DNA of 64,000 nt, from contig JAOQAI010000015.1 of assembly GCA_025963645.1 (NCBI GenBank), positions 1 through 64,000 on the forward strand, written 5' to 3'. The notes below the pieces were generated by a model, which worked only from the letters and a program-made list of their open reading frames with translations, was not told where the DNA came from and ran no database searches. This stretch comes from Flaviaestuariibacter sp. Its GTDB lineage: Bacteria > Bacteroidota > Bacteroidia > Chitinophagales > Chitinophagaceae. Both the position numbers and the translations under genes were made by a program. Shown here piece by piece: positions 42,816 to 50,837 of the stretch (the stretch's first letter is position 1; every line of letters starts with the position of its first letter).

Positions 42816-42845
42816 GCAATTGGTCGATTACTTCATACCAATTGC
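42816..42845. promoter_or_regulatory. Perfect 9-bp inverted repeat in the divergent region
   Basis: GCAATTGGT (42816-42824), a 12-bp spacer and ACCAATTGC (42837-42845). It is near the middle of the 261-bp gap between the kinase and ABC genes, about 113 and 120 bp from their starts. It is a plausible operator; a LytTR protein is the obvious candidate, though many LytTR sites are direct repeats. Confidence 0.55.
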
Positions 42846-42964
42846 ATATCGCGTTTTGTCTTCCGCTCTGGTACGGATTGCTTTGCATTAAAACAAGAGA
42901 ATCAAGTATCAGGAATCGTGAACTGCTTCTACTTCTTTAAGCTATCAGAATCAAATCAAGTATA

Positions 42965-43885
42965 ATGAAAAATCAACTGTCAGGGTTGTCTATCAGCAAT
43001 GTCTCCAAAACCTATGCTAATGGAGTGCAGGCTTTAAACAATATATCGCTAAACATTCCAAGAGGCATGTTTGGGCTGCTGGGTCCGAACGGTGCCGGTA
43101 AGTCTACGCTTATGCGCATCCTCGCCACATTACAAGACCCGGACACCGGAAACATTAAACTGGGCAATCTCAATGTGCTGGAACAAAAAGAGGAGGTGCG
43201 GAAAACGCTCGGCTACCTGCCACAGGAATTTGGCGTGTATCCAAAAGTGAGCGCAGAAGCCCTGCTCGACCACTTTGCCATTTTGAAAGGCATTGCTAAA
43301 AAAGGAGAGCGAAGGGATATCGTGGAAGCACTGTTACGGCAAACGAATCTTTGGGATGTGCGCAAGCAAAGGCTAGGCGGGTACTCTGGTGGAATGCGGC
43401 AGCGCTTTGGTGTTGCCATTGCGCTTCTGGGTAATCCAAAGCTAATGATCGTGGATGAACCCACTGCTGGTCTGGATCCCGCAGAGCGAGTGCGTTTTCT
43501 GAACCTGCTGAGTGAGTTAGGAGAGCAGAGCGCCGTGATCCTATCTACACATATCGTAGAAGATGTGGCCGAGCTATGCACGAATATGGCAATCATCCGA
43601 AAAGGACAAATTCTACTAGAGGCTGAGCCTTTAACTGCCGTAAATGAATTGAAAGGAAAGATCTGGCGACGCATGATTGAAAAAAGTGCATTGCAGGAGA
43701 TTGAGCAACAGTATGCAGTGATATCTACAAAACTACTTGCGGGGAGAACGGTGGTAAACATATATAGCGAGCACGATCCGGGCAATGGCTTTGACCATGT
43801 AGAAGCCGACTTGGAAGATGTTTATTTCTGCACCATGGCGGGCTATTATGGTAAGGGATCTGCAAAAAAACAGGAGGGATCATGA
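42965..43885 (+). CDS. ABC transporter ATPase
   Basis: 306 residues. Walker A GPNGAGKST (40-48), the Q-loop YLPQEFG, signature YSGGMRQRFG, Walker B LMIVDEPTAGLDP and switch LSTHIVED are all present. The C-terminal 80 residues are the extension typical of ATPases for ABC-2 exporters. The last four bases overlap the start of the permease-peptidase gene (ATGA), so translation is coupled and the two form one transporter. Confidence 0.92.
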   Translation: MKNQLSGLSISNVSKTYANGVQALNNISLNIPRGMFGLLGPNGAGKSTLMRILATLQDPDTGNIKLGNLNVLEQKEEVRKTLGYLPQEFGVYPKVSAEALLDHFAILKGIAKKGERRDIVEALLRQTNLWDVRKQRLGGYSGGMRQRFGVAIALLGNPKLMIVDEPTAGLDPAERVRFLNLLSELGEQSAVILSTHIVEDVAELCTNMAIIRKGQILLEAEPLTAVNELKGKIWRRMIEKSALQEIEQQYAVISTKLLAGRTVVNIYSEHDPGNGFDHVEADLEDVYFCTMAGYYGKGSAKKQEGS

Positions 43886-46800
43886 AGCTGCTACACATCT
43901 TTCGATTTGAGTTGGGCGCCCAAGTACGCACGTTATCTACGTGGTTATATTTTCTAGTGTTGTTAGCATGCGCATTCCTCCTTTTAACAATGAATTTTGC
44001 CGAAGATGCCCGCGATGGTTATGTACTGGCAAATGCACCGGTCGTTATTGGAGCGGTTACTGTTTTAAGTTGCGTCTTGTGGTTACTTGTTGGCGCATCG
44101 GTTGCTGGTCATGCAGCCGCACGTGACGTTCAAACCCGGATGCATCCACTTACCTATACGGCTCCCGTACGAAAGGCGGAATACCTTGGCGGCAAGTTCC
44201 TGGCAGCCTTTGTCACCAACGCTGTCATCATGCTGGCAATACCGGCAGGTATACTGATTGCCGTTTATCTTAATGATGTCGAACCGGAGATCATTGGTCC
44301 TTTTCGCACAGCGCCTTACCTCGCTTCTTATTTCTTTATTGTGTTGCCAAACGCCTTCTTTGCTACGGCCATTCAATTTTCGGTGGCAGCTATTAAGCGA
44401 AGTGCTATGGCAAGTTTTCTTGTAGGGATACTACTCTTCTTCATGGCTTATATCCTTGGATCATTCCTTAATCAATCAACGCTAAGTAGTGGGTATGGTA
44501 ACCTGGTTGATCCGATGAGCTTCAGCATCATGCTAAATAAATATACAATTGAATACACACCTGCCCAGGTGAATAGCCTGGACATAGACCTGGGAGGTCC
44601 GTTGTTATTGAACCGGCTGTTCTGGTTCGGAATTAGCCTGCTTGCACTTGGCTATACTTATTTCCGCGTTCGAACCGCTCATCCAACGGTTGGTGCTTCG
44701 GGGTGGAAGCGAAGGAAGGATAAGCAAAAAATACAAGGACCTCCGATAGCACCAATAAGTATTGGTATTGTGGAGACCACACCGATCACCGTACCAACGG
44801 TTAGACAAAGCTTTGGCTTTGCCACACAAGCCAAACAAGTAATTGCTATAACTATTGTGTCATTTAAGCAATTGGCAAAAGGTCGTGCGGGTATTTTCTT
44901 CCTGGTGTTCATGGCATTGCTTGTACTACTGATCGTTCCTCTACATATGAAGTTCTTGGATGTACCTATGATGCCAAGAACAAATTATTTACTTAGTTTC
45001 TTGTCGGCTTCTTTAACGGATGCAAAAACGCCTTGGATCATCATTCCCCTGCTGATACTATTTTATGCAGGGGAGCTGGTGTGGAGAGAGCGGGAAGCAG
45101 GTATGAGCGAAATAACGGGTGCAGCACCCGTGCCCGAGTGGGTGCTTTTTACCGGGAAGTTTTTAGGGCTGGCATTTATGTTGCTTGTATGGCTGGCATT
45201 ACTAATGGCGGCCGGTATTGTTATCCAGCTGGGGCTTGGGTATTATCATTTTGAGATCGGGCAATACCTGCAAACCCTATTCGCAATTCAGCTGACCGAT
45301 TACCTGCTCTTTGCGCTACTTGCCTTCGTAGTGCATGTGCTAATTAACCAGAAATACATTGGTCACCTTGTGCTATTGGTTGCCTATGGATATATAGCCT
45401 TTGCGCCAACTCTTGGTGTTGAAAATAAGTTGCTCATTTATAGTTCCGATACCGGTTGGGCGCATAGCGATATGAACGGCTTTGCACCTTCGCTACAACC
45501 TTGGATCTGGTTCAAGCTTTATTGGGCGGCGTGGGCATCGCTGCTGGCGGTACTGGCAAGGCTGCTTTGGGTGAGAAGTAAAGAAGCAGGAGCTAGGTCA
45601 AGGGTTCAATTGGCACGGGGCCGATTTAAAGGGTTAACCCTGTGGACCACCGTATTGTCAGCCTGCCTGGTCATTGCAGCAGGAGGTTTTATTCTTTACA
45701 ATACCCATGTGTTGAACGACCATGAATCGGCTTCAGAAGGCGTGGAGAATAGTGTTCGGTATGAGAAACAGTTTCTAAGGTTTGAGCACTTACCCCAACC
45801 AACAACGGTGGATACGAAACTCAATGTTGGTCTATTCCCGAACCAAAATAAAGTGACTATTGCCGGCACTTATCACCTAGTGAATAACAGCTCGTTGCCA
45901 ATTGACTCCATACTGCTATCAAGCGTTCGTGGCGTCTCCACCACCGGGGTCGTTTTTGACCAACCGACGAGGCCGGTTAATGCTGGAAACGATGCCACTG
46001 ACAGGATCTATGTTCTCCTATATGCGTTGCAACCCGGAGACTCCCTTCGGGTCAGCTTCCGGGTGGATTATGCCCCGAAAGGGTTTACGAACAGCGGAGT
46101 TGAATCGCATGTACTTGCTAATGGTACCTATTTCACCAACAGGCATTTGTTTCCTGTTATCGGCTTCCAGGCTTACCGGTGCATTGCTGATGTAGGCCAA
46201 AGGAAGGCGCATGGCCTGGCGCCACGTCCGGTGTTGCCGTCTCTATACAACGAGAAAGCACGGAGCAACTTATACCAAACGGATCAAACCCGGGTTGATG
46301 CGATTGTAAGCACAGATGCAGACCAGGTGGCCGTAGCGCCGGGAAAACTGCATCGCTCATGGACAGCAGGGAATCGCCGCTACTTTCGCTATGTTACGAA
46401 TGCGCCTATTCCCAATCAATATGCAATCTTTTCCGCCAAATATGCTGTGCGGGAAGTGAAGTGGAATGACGTATCTATCCAGATCTTTCATCAGCCGGGG
46501 CATACAGCCAACATCAACAGCATGTTGGCTGGCGCACGTTCCGCACTGGCTTATTACACGCATCAATTTGGCCCTTATCCCTATGATGTTTTCCGATTAG
46601 TGGAGCATCCGGGCGATGGTTCGGGTATGCATGCCGAGGCCTCCACCATCGATTACCAAGAAAGGTTCTCTCTATTAAATCCAGCCGACAGCAATGCTTA
46701 CGATCTTCCCTTTTATGTAGTGGCACATGAGGCGGCACACCAATGGTGGGGCGCTGCACAACTACTGCCGGCAAGGGTGGAAGGTGCATTCCTATTAACA

Positions 46801-47502
46801 GAAACTTTTGCGGTATACACGGGAATGCAGGTACTAGAGGAGAACTATGGCAACGAACATTTGCAACGCTACCTTACCCAGATCCGTAAGTCCTATGAGG
46901 TGCCGCGTACCAAAGCGGCTGTTCCTTTGCTTCGTGCCAGGGATCAATACCACGGCTACCGCAAAGGGCCTTTTGCACTATATGCCTTAAGCAAATACAT
47001 CAGTAAAGAAGTCGTAAACGGTGCGTTGAAACAGTTGTTAACAAAACATGGGAAAGGCAAAGCACCTCTGCCTACCACACTCAATCTTTACCTGGAGCTG
47101 AAAGCGATTACGCCAGACTCTCTTCAGTATCTGCTGCACGACCTATTTGAAGTAAATACCTTTTGGGATCTTAAAACAGAAAATGCAACTGCGCAACAGA
47201 CAAATGCGGGCAACTGGCAGGTTACGCTTGAAATACAAGCACGCAAAGAGGTAGTTGATGAAAGAGGGGCTGAAGCGCAAATCCCTATGAATGAGTGGAT
47301 CGAGATAGGCGTCTTTGCTGCTCCGGAAAAAGGAAAGACATTAGACAGGGAACTTTACCTGCAGAAGCATCGCATCCGTACGGGGAAACAAACGATCACG
47401 CTGTATGTCCCAAACAAGCCGACCAATGCAGGTATTGATCCTAATAATTTATTAATTGATTTGAAATTGGGTGATAATATGAGGAGAGTCAAAGTGGAGT
47501 AA
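43882..47502 (+). CDS. ABC-2 permease fused to M1 aminopeptidase-like domain
   Basis: 1,206 residues. The N-terminal half holds two six-helix ABC-2 permease repeats (about 1-260 and 320-570). After a further helix near 590-610 comes an extracytoplasmic M1-type region. A M1-like GMHAEAS segment lies at about 915, HEAAHQWWG at about 949 (zinc ligands His949, His953) and the third ligand Glu about 974 in LLTETFAVY. The Glu lies 20 residues after the second His, where classical M1 enzymes have 18. Later segments follow the M1 helical domain (FALYALSKYI, LHDLFEVNTFWD). The fusion suggests export plus cleavage of a peptide. Substrate unknown. Confidence 0.88.
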   Translation: MKLLHIFRFELGAQVRTLSTWLYFLVLLACAFLLLTMNFAEDARDGYVLANAPVVIGAVTVLSCVLWLLVGASVAGHAAARDVQTRMHPLTYTAPVRKAEYLGGKFLAAFVTNAVIMLAIPAGILIAVYLNDVEPEIIGPFRTAPYLASYFFIVLPNAFFATAIQFSVAAIKRSAMASFLVGILLFFMAYILGSFLNQSTLSSGYGNLVDPMSFSIMLNKYTIEYTPAQVNSLDIDLGGPLLLNRLFWFGISLLALGYTYFRVRTAHPTVGASGWKRRKDKQKIQGPPIAPISIGIVETTPITVPTVRQSFGFATQAKQVIAITIVSFKQLAKGRAGIFFLVFMALLVLLIVPLHMKFLDVPMMPRTNYLLSFLSASLTDAKTPWIIIPLLILFYAGELVWREREAGMSEITGAAPVPEWVLFTGKFLGLAFMLLVWLALLMAAGIVIQLGLGYYHFEIGQYLQTLFAIQLTDYLLFALLAFVVHVLINQKYIGHLVLLVAYGYIAFAPTLGVENKLLIYSSDTGWAHSDMNGFAPSLQPWIWFKLYWAAWASLLAVLARLLWVRSKEAGARSRVQLARGRFKGLTLWTTVLSACLVIAAGGFILYNTHVLNDHESASEGVENSVRYEKQFLRFEHLPQPTTVDTKLNVGLFPNQNKVTIAGTYHLVNNSSLPIDSILLSSVRGVSTTGVVFDQPTRPVNAGNDATDRIYVLLYALQPGDSLRVSFRVDYAPKGFTNSGVESHVLANGTYFTNRHLFPVIGFQAYRCIADVGQRKAHGLAPRPVLPSLYNEKARSNLYQTDQTRVDAIVSTDADQVAVAPGKLHRSWTAGNRRYFRYVTNAPIPNQYAIFSAKYAVREVKWNDVSIQIFHQPGHTANINSMLAGARSALAYYTHQFGPYPYDVFRLVEHPGDGSGMHAEASTIDYQERFSLLNPADSNAYDLPFYVVAHEAAHQWWGAAQLLPARVEGAFLLTETFAVYTGMQVLEENYGNEHLQRYLTQIRKSYEVPRTKAAVPLLRARDQYHGYRKGPFALYALSKYISKEVVNGALKQLLTKHGKGKAPLPTTLNLYLELKAITPDSLQYLLHDLFEVNTFWDLKTENATAQQTNAGNWQVTLEIQARKEVVDERGAEAQIPMNEWIEIGVFAAPEKGKTLDRELYLQKHRIRTGKQTITLYVPNKPTNAGIDPNNLLIDLKLGDNMRRVKVE

Positions 47503-47586
47503 GAGCAATTTGCAGCATCCGAGCTACCATCAAATTGGCAAAGGGAAAGTCATAATAGTTGACTCGAACTTAAAACCGATTATCGT

Positions 47587-47620
47587 GGCAAAACGAGTTT
47601 ATCTGCTTCAGTAATCGAGA
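47587..47620 (+). repeat. Interspersed repeat, partial copy 5
   Basis: GGCAAAACGAGTTTATCTG followed by CTTCAGTAATCGAGA; only the left half of the family is present, and the palindromic core is missing. Confidence 0.6.
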
Positions 47621-47758
47621 GTTTATGTCTGGGAGCCTCACGCCCTTTATCCTCGTTATTTAATAGGGGTGTCTTTGCTTTTTCGTCTATTGTGAAGATT
47701 CAAGGTGGTCGGTTTACGACGGACAATGGAGCTTCTTATCCAATCAATAGTGCGCCTG

Positions 47759-47823
47759 TGCACTGGACTGCCGAGAGTTCGAACTTTTTATTTTTGAGCA
47801 TAAAAAGTGTGATTGATTATTAG
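47759..47823 (+). repeat. 65-bp repeat, copy B
   Basis: It differs from 27631-27695 at three positions only. It carries the same 9-bp stem ACTTTTTAT/ATAAAAAGT and ends GATTGATTATTAG. Confidence 0.85.
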
Positions 47824-47887
47824 TTGATTACGTATTATAAATAATATACGTTATAAAACCGTTCTGTTTGATGTGTAGGTTACGATA

Positions 47888-49219
47888 TTAATTATCAATG
47901 GTTATGGAAAAGGCACTACCTATGCCTTCTACAGATTGCACTTGTAGTGTTCCTCTGTGAAGCATCACAATTTGCTTGCAAAGGCTTAATCCAATACCGC
48001 TGCCGCTCTTTTTAGTACTAAAAAAAGGAATGAAGATTTTGTCGAGCACTTCTTCCGGAATGCCTGCACCATTATCGGCTACTTTAAGAATGATTTTATT
48101 GGTAAGGATTTGTTCTGCTGATAAAATAATCCGTGGGTTTTCCCGCTCTTTCACTGCTTCCATGGCGTTTACAATCAGGTTTATCAGCACTTGCTCCATG
48201 AGGCTGGCATCCGCTTCAAAAGAAAGAGCGGTATCACGTAGGATGATCTCCAGCTCAATGTCCTTCTGTTCGAAGGTGGGCTGCATCAGCTGGTTTAGAT
48301 TTCCAAAGAGTTCTCTTATATAAACCTTTTGCTTATTCAGAGTCGTGATTTTATTGAGGTTGCGATAGGTTTCCGCAAATTTCAGCAACCCTTCACTGCG
48401 TCTTTTAATAGTATCAATACCCAACTCCAGGTCCTCGAATGTGGTCTCATCCCGAACGGCTAGCCGGCTTTTGAGGGTTTCCGCTAATGAAGAGATAGGA
48501 GCGATGGAGTTCATGATCTCGTGTGTCATTACAGATAGCAAGCGTTGCCAAGCCTTTGACTCGGTTTCGTCCAAAGCTTCGTTCACGTTTTGAAAGGCAA
48601 TGAGCTTGAATTTTTTTCCATCGGTTTGGAAAGCAGTCGCAGACAGCAAGATTTTGAAAGAAGATTTTTCGAGATAGGCGGTTGCGATTTTTGATTCGCC
48701 CGCCCGCAGCAGGGACACTTCTGAAAAAAGTTCTTTATCCCTCCGCTCCAGCGAGTTGATCGTTTTTAGGTAAGGCAGTTGGAGCATGCGCTTGAGTGAA
48801 TCGTTCATCCACACTACTCCTCCGCTCTCTACTTCATACGATAATATACCCGTGTCGATCAGTTCCAGGATCTTCTGTAGATATTGATACTGCGTTTCCT
48901 TTTCCTTGCTAATGACCTTGAACGTGGTATTGATATCATTAAATCCTTGCCGCAGCGGTTGCAGGTCGGACGGTGCGTGCTTTACGTCGAAATTGCGGGA
49001 GAAGTCGCGGTAATGTACTGCCTCCACAAACTGGGTCAGTTCATCCTGGGTTTTATTCTGAAACCGGATAAATTCAACCAACTGGTAGCAGATCAATGGG
49101 GCCAGCAATGCCATCCACAATGCCCATCCCTTCACCAAAAAGAATGCGGCGGCCGTGAGCGTCAAAAAGAGTACGAGTACGCGTAATAACAGTCTTCCGC
49201 CAAATTTTTTAAATGTCAT
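47888..49219 (-). CDS. NtrY-like sensor histidine kinase
   Basis: 443 residues. Two membrane helices at about 12-29 and 32-50 leave almost no periplasmic loop. A PAS-like region (about 110-215, ILELIDTGILSYEVESGGVVWMND) precedes the dimerisation/phosphoacceptor segment SVMTHEIMNSIAPI with His233. The HATPase domain has N-box LIVNAMEAVKE, G1 VADNGAGIPEE and G2 GSGIGLSLCKQI. It overlaps the response regulator gene by 11 bp, which makes the pairing firm. It probably senses an envelope or membrane signal. Confidence 0.9.
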   Translation of the reverse strand: MTFKKFGGRLLLRVLVLFLTLTAAAFFLVKGWALWMALLAPLICYQLVEFIRFQNKTQDELTQFVEAVHYRDFSRNFDVKHAPSDLQPLRQGFNDINTTFKVISKEKETQYQYLQKILELIDTGILSYEVESGGVVWMNDSLKRMLQLPYLKTINSLERRDKELFSEVSLLRAGESKIATAYLEKSSFKILLSATAFQTDGKKFKLIAFQNVNEALDETESKAWQRLLSVMTHEIMNSIAPISSLAETLKSRLAVRDETTFEDLELGIDTIKRRSEGLLKFAETYRNLNKITTLNKQKVYIRELFGNLNQLMQPTFEQKDIELEIILRDTALSFEADASLMEQVLINLIVNAMEAVKERENPRIILSAEQILTNKIILKVADNGAGIPEEVLDKIFIPFFSTKKSGSGIGLSLCKQIVMLHRGTLQVQSVEGIGSAFSITIDN

Positions 49220-50567
49220 ATTTGTTTAAGCGGCGATAAAGAGCCGTTCGGGTGATACCTAGTTCTTTGGCGGCCTTCGAAATATTGCCACCGTTCTTTT
49301 CAATTACTTTAAGGATAGTATTCTTCTCCAGTGTTCCTAAATTAGTATGCTCCGTTTCTGTTGGCGCCATAGCGGATTCGATAGGAGAGAAGATGATATC
49401 CTTTCCGGATAAAACCGCTCCTTCCGCCATGATCACCGCCCGCTCAATGCTGTATTGCAACTCCCGCACATTGCCCGGATAATGATAGTTCACTAACTTC
49501 TCGATGGCTTTTTCGTCCAGCTCCAGTGCGGGTTTTAAATATTTGCTGCTATATAGCATACTGAAATGTTTGGCTAAAAGCAGTACGTCCTTGCCGCGTT
49601 TTCGAAGCGGGGGCACGACTATTTCGACGGTATTGATTCGGTACACCAGATCCTTCCGGAACCTGGCTTCATTCGCAAGCTCGGAAAGCGGGATGTTGGT
49701 GGCGCATACCAACCGGATATCAATGGGAGTGGAATCGTTGGTGCCCAAACGGGTGATTTGCCGGTTTTGCAGCACCGAAAGGAGCTTGGCCTGTTGATGC
49801 AAGGAGATATTGCCGATCTCATCGAGAAATAACGTGCCGGTATTAGCGGCTTCAAAACGACCGGTCCGGTCTTCCCGGGCATCGGTGAAAGCTCCTTTTT
49901 TGTGACCGAATAACTCGCTTTCAAAAAGCGATTCGGTAAGTGCACCGACATCTACTTTAATAAAAGGCTTGGCTAACCGGTTGGAAAACTGGTGCACTGC
50001 TTTAGCGATTAACTCCTTACCGGTGCCGTTCTCGCCCAATATCAAAATGTTGGCATCGGTGGGTGCTATCTTCTGAATTTTATAGAAGATGTCCTGCATC
50101 GGCTCCGATTGGCCAAGGAGTTCGGTCTCGAAAATGGAAGACGCGTTTACCCGGTCTGTTGCAACGCCTTTGGTTTCTTTTCGGCGGATGGCTTCTTTGA
50201 TGGCGGCCAGCAATCGCTCATTGTGCCAGGGCTTTACCATAAAATCAAATGCCCCTTCTTTAAGCGAACGTATAGCCAGGTCGATATCGCCATACGCAGT
50301 GATCATGATCACTGCCGCCTTCGAGCGGAATTCTTCCTTGATCTTTTTAAGCCAGTAGATACCCTCGTTGCCCGTATTGATGGAACTGTTGAAATTCATG
50401 TCCAGCAGGATCAGGTCAAACTCCTGCTTGGCTAAAATCGAACGGATATTCTCCGGGTTTTTTTCGGTTATGATCTCTTTTACTTCCGGTCGGAGCAGCA
50501 AACGAACGGCAGTAAGCACGTCCACATCATCATCAATAACTAATATCGAAGCAGTTTTAAGCGACAT
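49209..50567 (-). CDS. NtrC-family sigma-54-dependent response regulator
   Basis: 452 residues. The receiver domain has phosphoacceptor Asp56 (LILLDMNF). The AAA+ domain has Walker A GENGTGKE (178-185), the loop GAFTDA (225-230) and Walker B LFLDE (246-250). The last 40 residues are a Fis-type HTH (GNISKAAKELGITRTALYRRLNKY). The sigma-54 contact loop reads GAFTDA where GAFTGA is canonical; the variant is seen in other Bacteroidota regulators. It is paired with the NtrY-like kinase and divergent from the efflux genes, with two CCGGACAGT sites between. Confidence 0.93.
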   Translation of the reverse strand: MSLKTASILVIDDDVDVLTAVRLLLRPEVKEIITEKNPENIRSILAKQEFDLILLDMNFNSSINTGNEGIYWLKKIKEEFRSKAAVIMITAYGDIDLAIRSLKEGAFDFMVKPWHNERLLAAIKEAIRRKETKGVATDRVNASSIFETELLGQSEPMQDIFYKIQKIAPTDANILILGENGTGKELIAKAVHQFSNRLAKPFIKVDVGALTESLFESELFGHKKGAFTDAREDRTGRFEAANTGTLFLDEIGNISLHQQAKLLSVLQNRQITRLGTNDSTPIDIRLVCATNIPLSELANEARFRKDLVYRINTVEIVVPPLRKRGKDVLLLAKHFSMLYSSKYLKPALELDEKAIEKLVNYHYPGNVRELQYSIERAVIMAEGAVLSGKDIIFSPIESAMAPTETEHTNLGTLEKNTILKVIEKNGGNISKAAKELGITRTALYRRLNKYDI

Positions 50568-50676
50568 AAGTAGTGGTAAAGTTCCGGCACAACGAAGCTA
50601 AGAATAATGCCAGCATTGCAACCCCTTGAGAATGAATCTTTCCTTTAGGATTTCAGATAAGGCGACTGTATCGAAA

Positions 50677-50706
50677 CCGGACAGTTTTTGTGCGAAGCCG
50701 GACAGT
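50677..50706. promoter_or_regulatory. Tandem CCGGACAGT sites, likely activator-binding
   Basis: CCGGACAGT occurs at 50677-50685 and 50698-50706, each preceded by a CGAA-type flank (CGAAACCGG, CGAAGCCGG). The centres are 21 bp apart, two helical turns, on the same face of DNA. They lie 130-160 bp upstream of the adaptor gene, a typical distance for an enhancer bound by an NtrC-like protein. Confidence 0.55.
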
Positions 50707-50757
50707 AAGAGAAGAAGGACTTTTACTTAAATCATTGAAAACCACAGCTATCCATTC

Positions 50758-50773
50758 TTGGCACTCCCTTTCG
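50758..50773 (+). promoter_or_regulatory. Partial sigma-54-like promoter element
   Basis: TTGGCAC (50758-50764) matches the -24 element, but ten bases on the sequence is CG where GC is required at -12. It is therefore an imperfect match. A 7-bp inverted repeat CGTTATT/AATAACG (50795-50814) lies in the leader downstream. Confidence 0.3.
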
Positions 50774-50837
50774 TTTATAAATGCGAATTGGATCCGTTAT
50801 TTTTTAGAATAACGTCTAAAACCAAACTAATACGATC

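Larger units (their letters stand above)
47503..47887. other. 385-bp spacer with repeats
   Basis: It contains the partial interspersed repeat at 47587-47620 and copy B of the 65-bp repeat (47759-47823). No gene is seen. Confidence 0.6.

Noticed and set aside
26834-47887. CRISPR array among the repeats
   Set aside because: Copies are irregularly spaced, in both orientations and without unique spacers of constant length; no cas gene is present.
50612-50630. Minus-strand sigma-54 promoter for the NtrC-type gene (TGGCAT...TAGC)
   Set aside because: The spacing between GG and GC is one base too long.
50758-50773. Full sigma-54 promoter for the efflux locus
   Set aside because: The -24 element is good, but the required GC at -12 is CG; retained only as a partial, low-confidence site.
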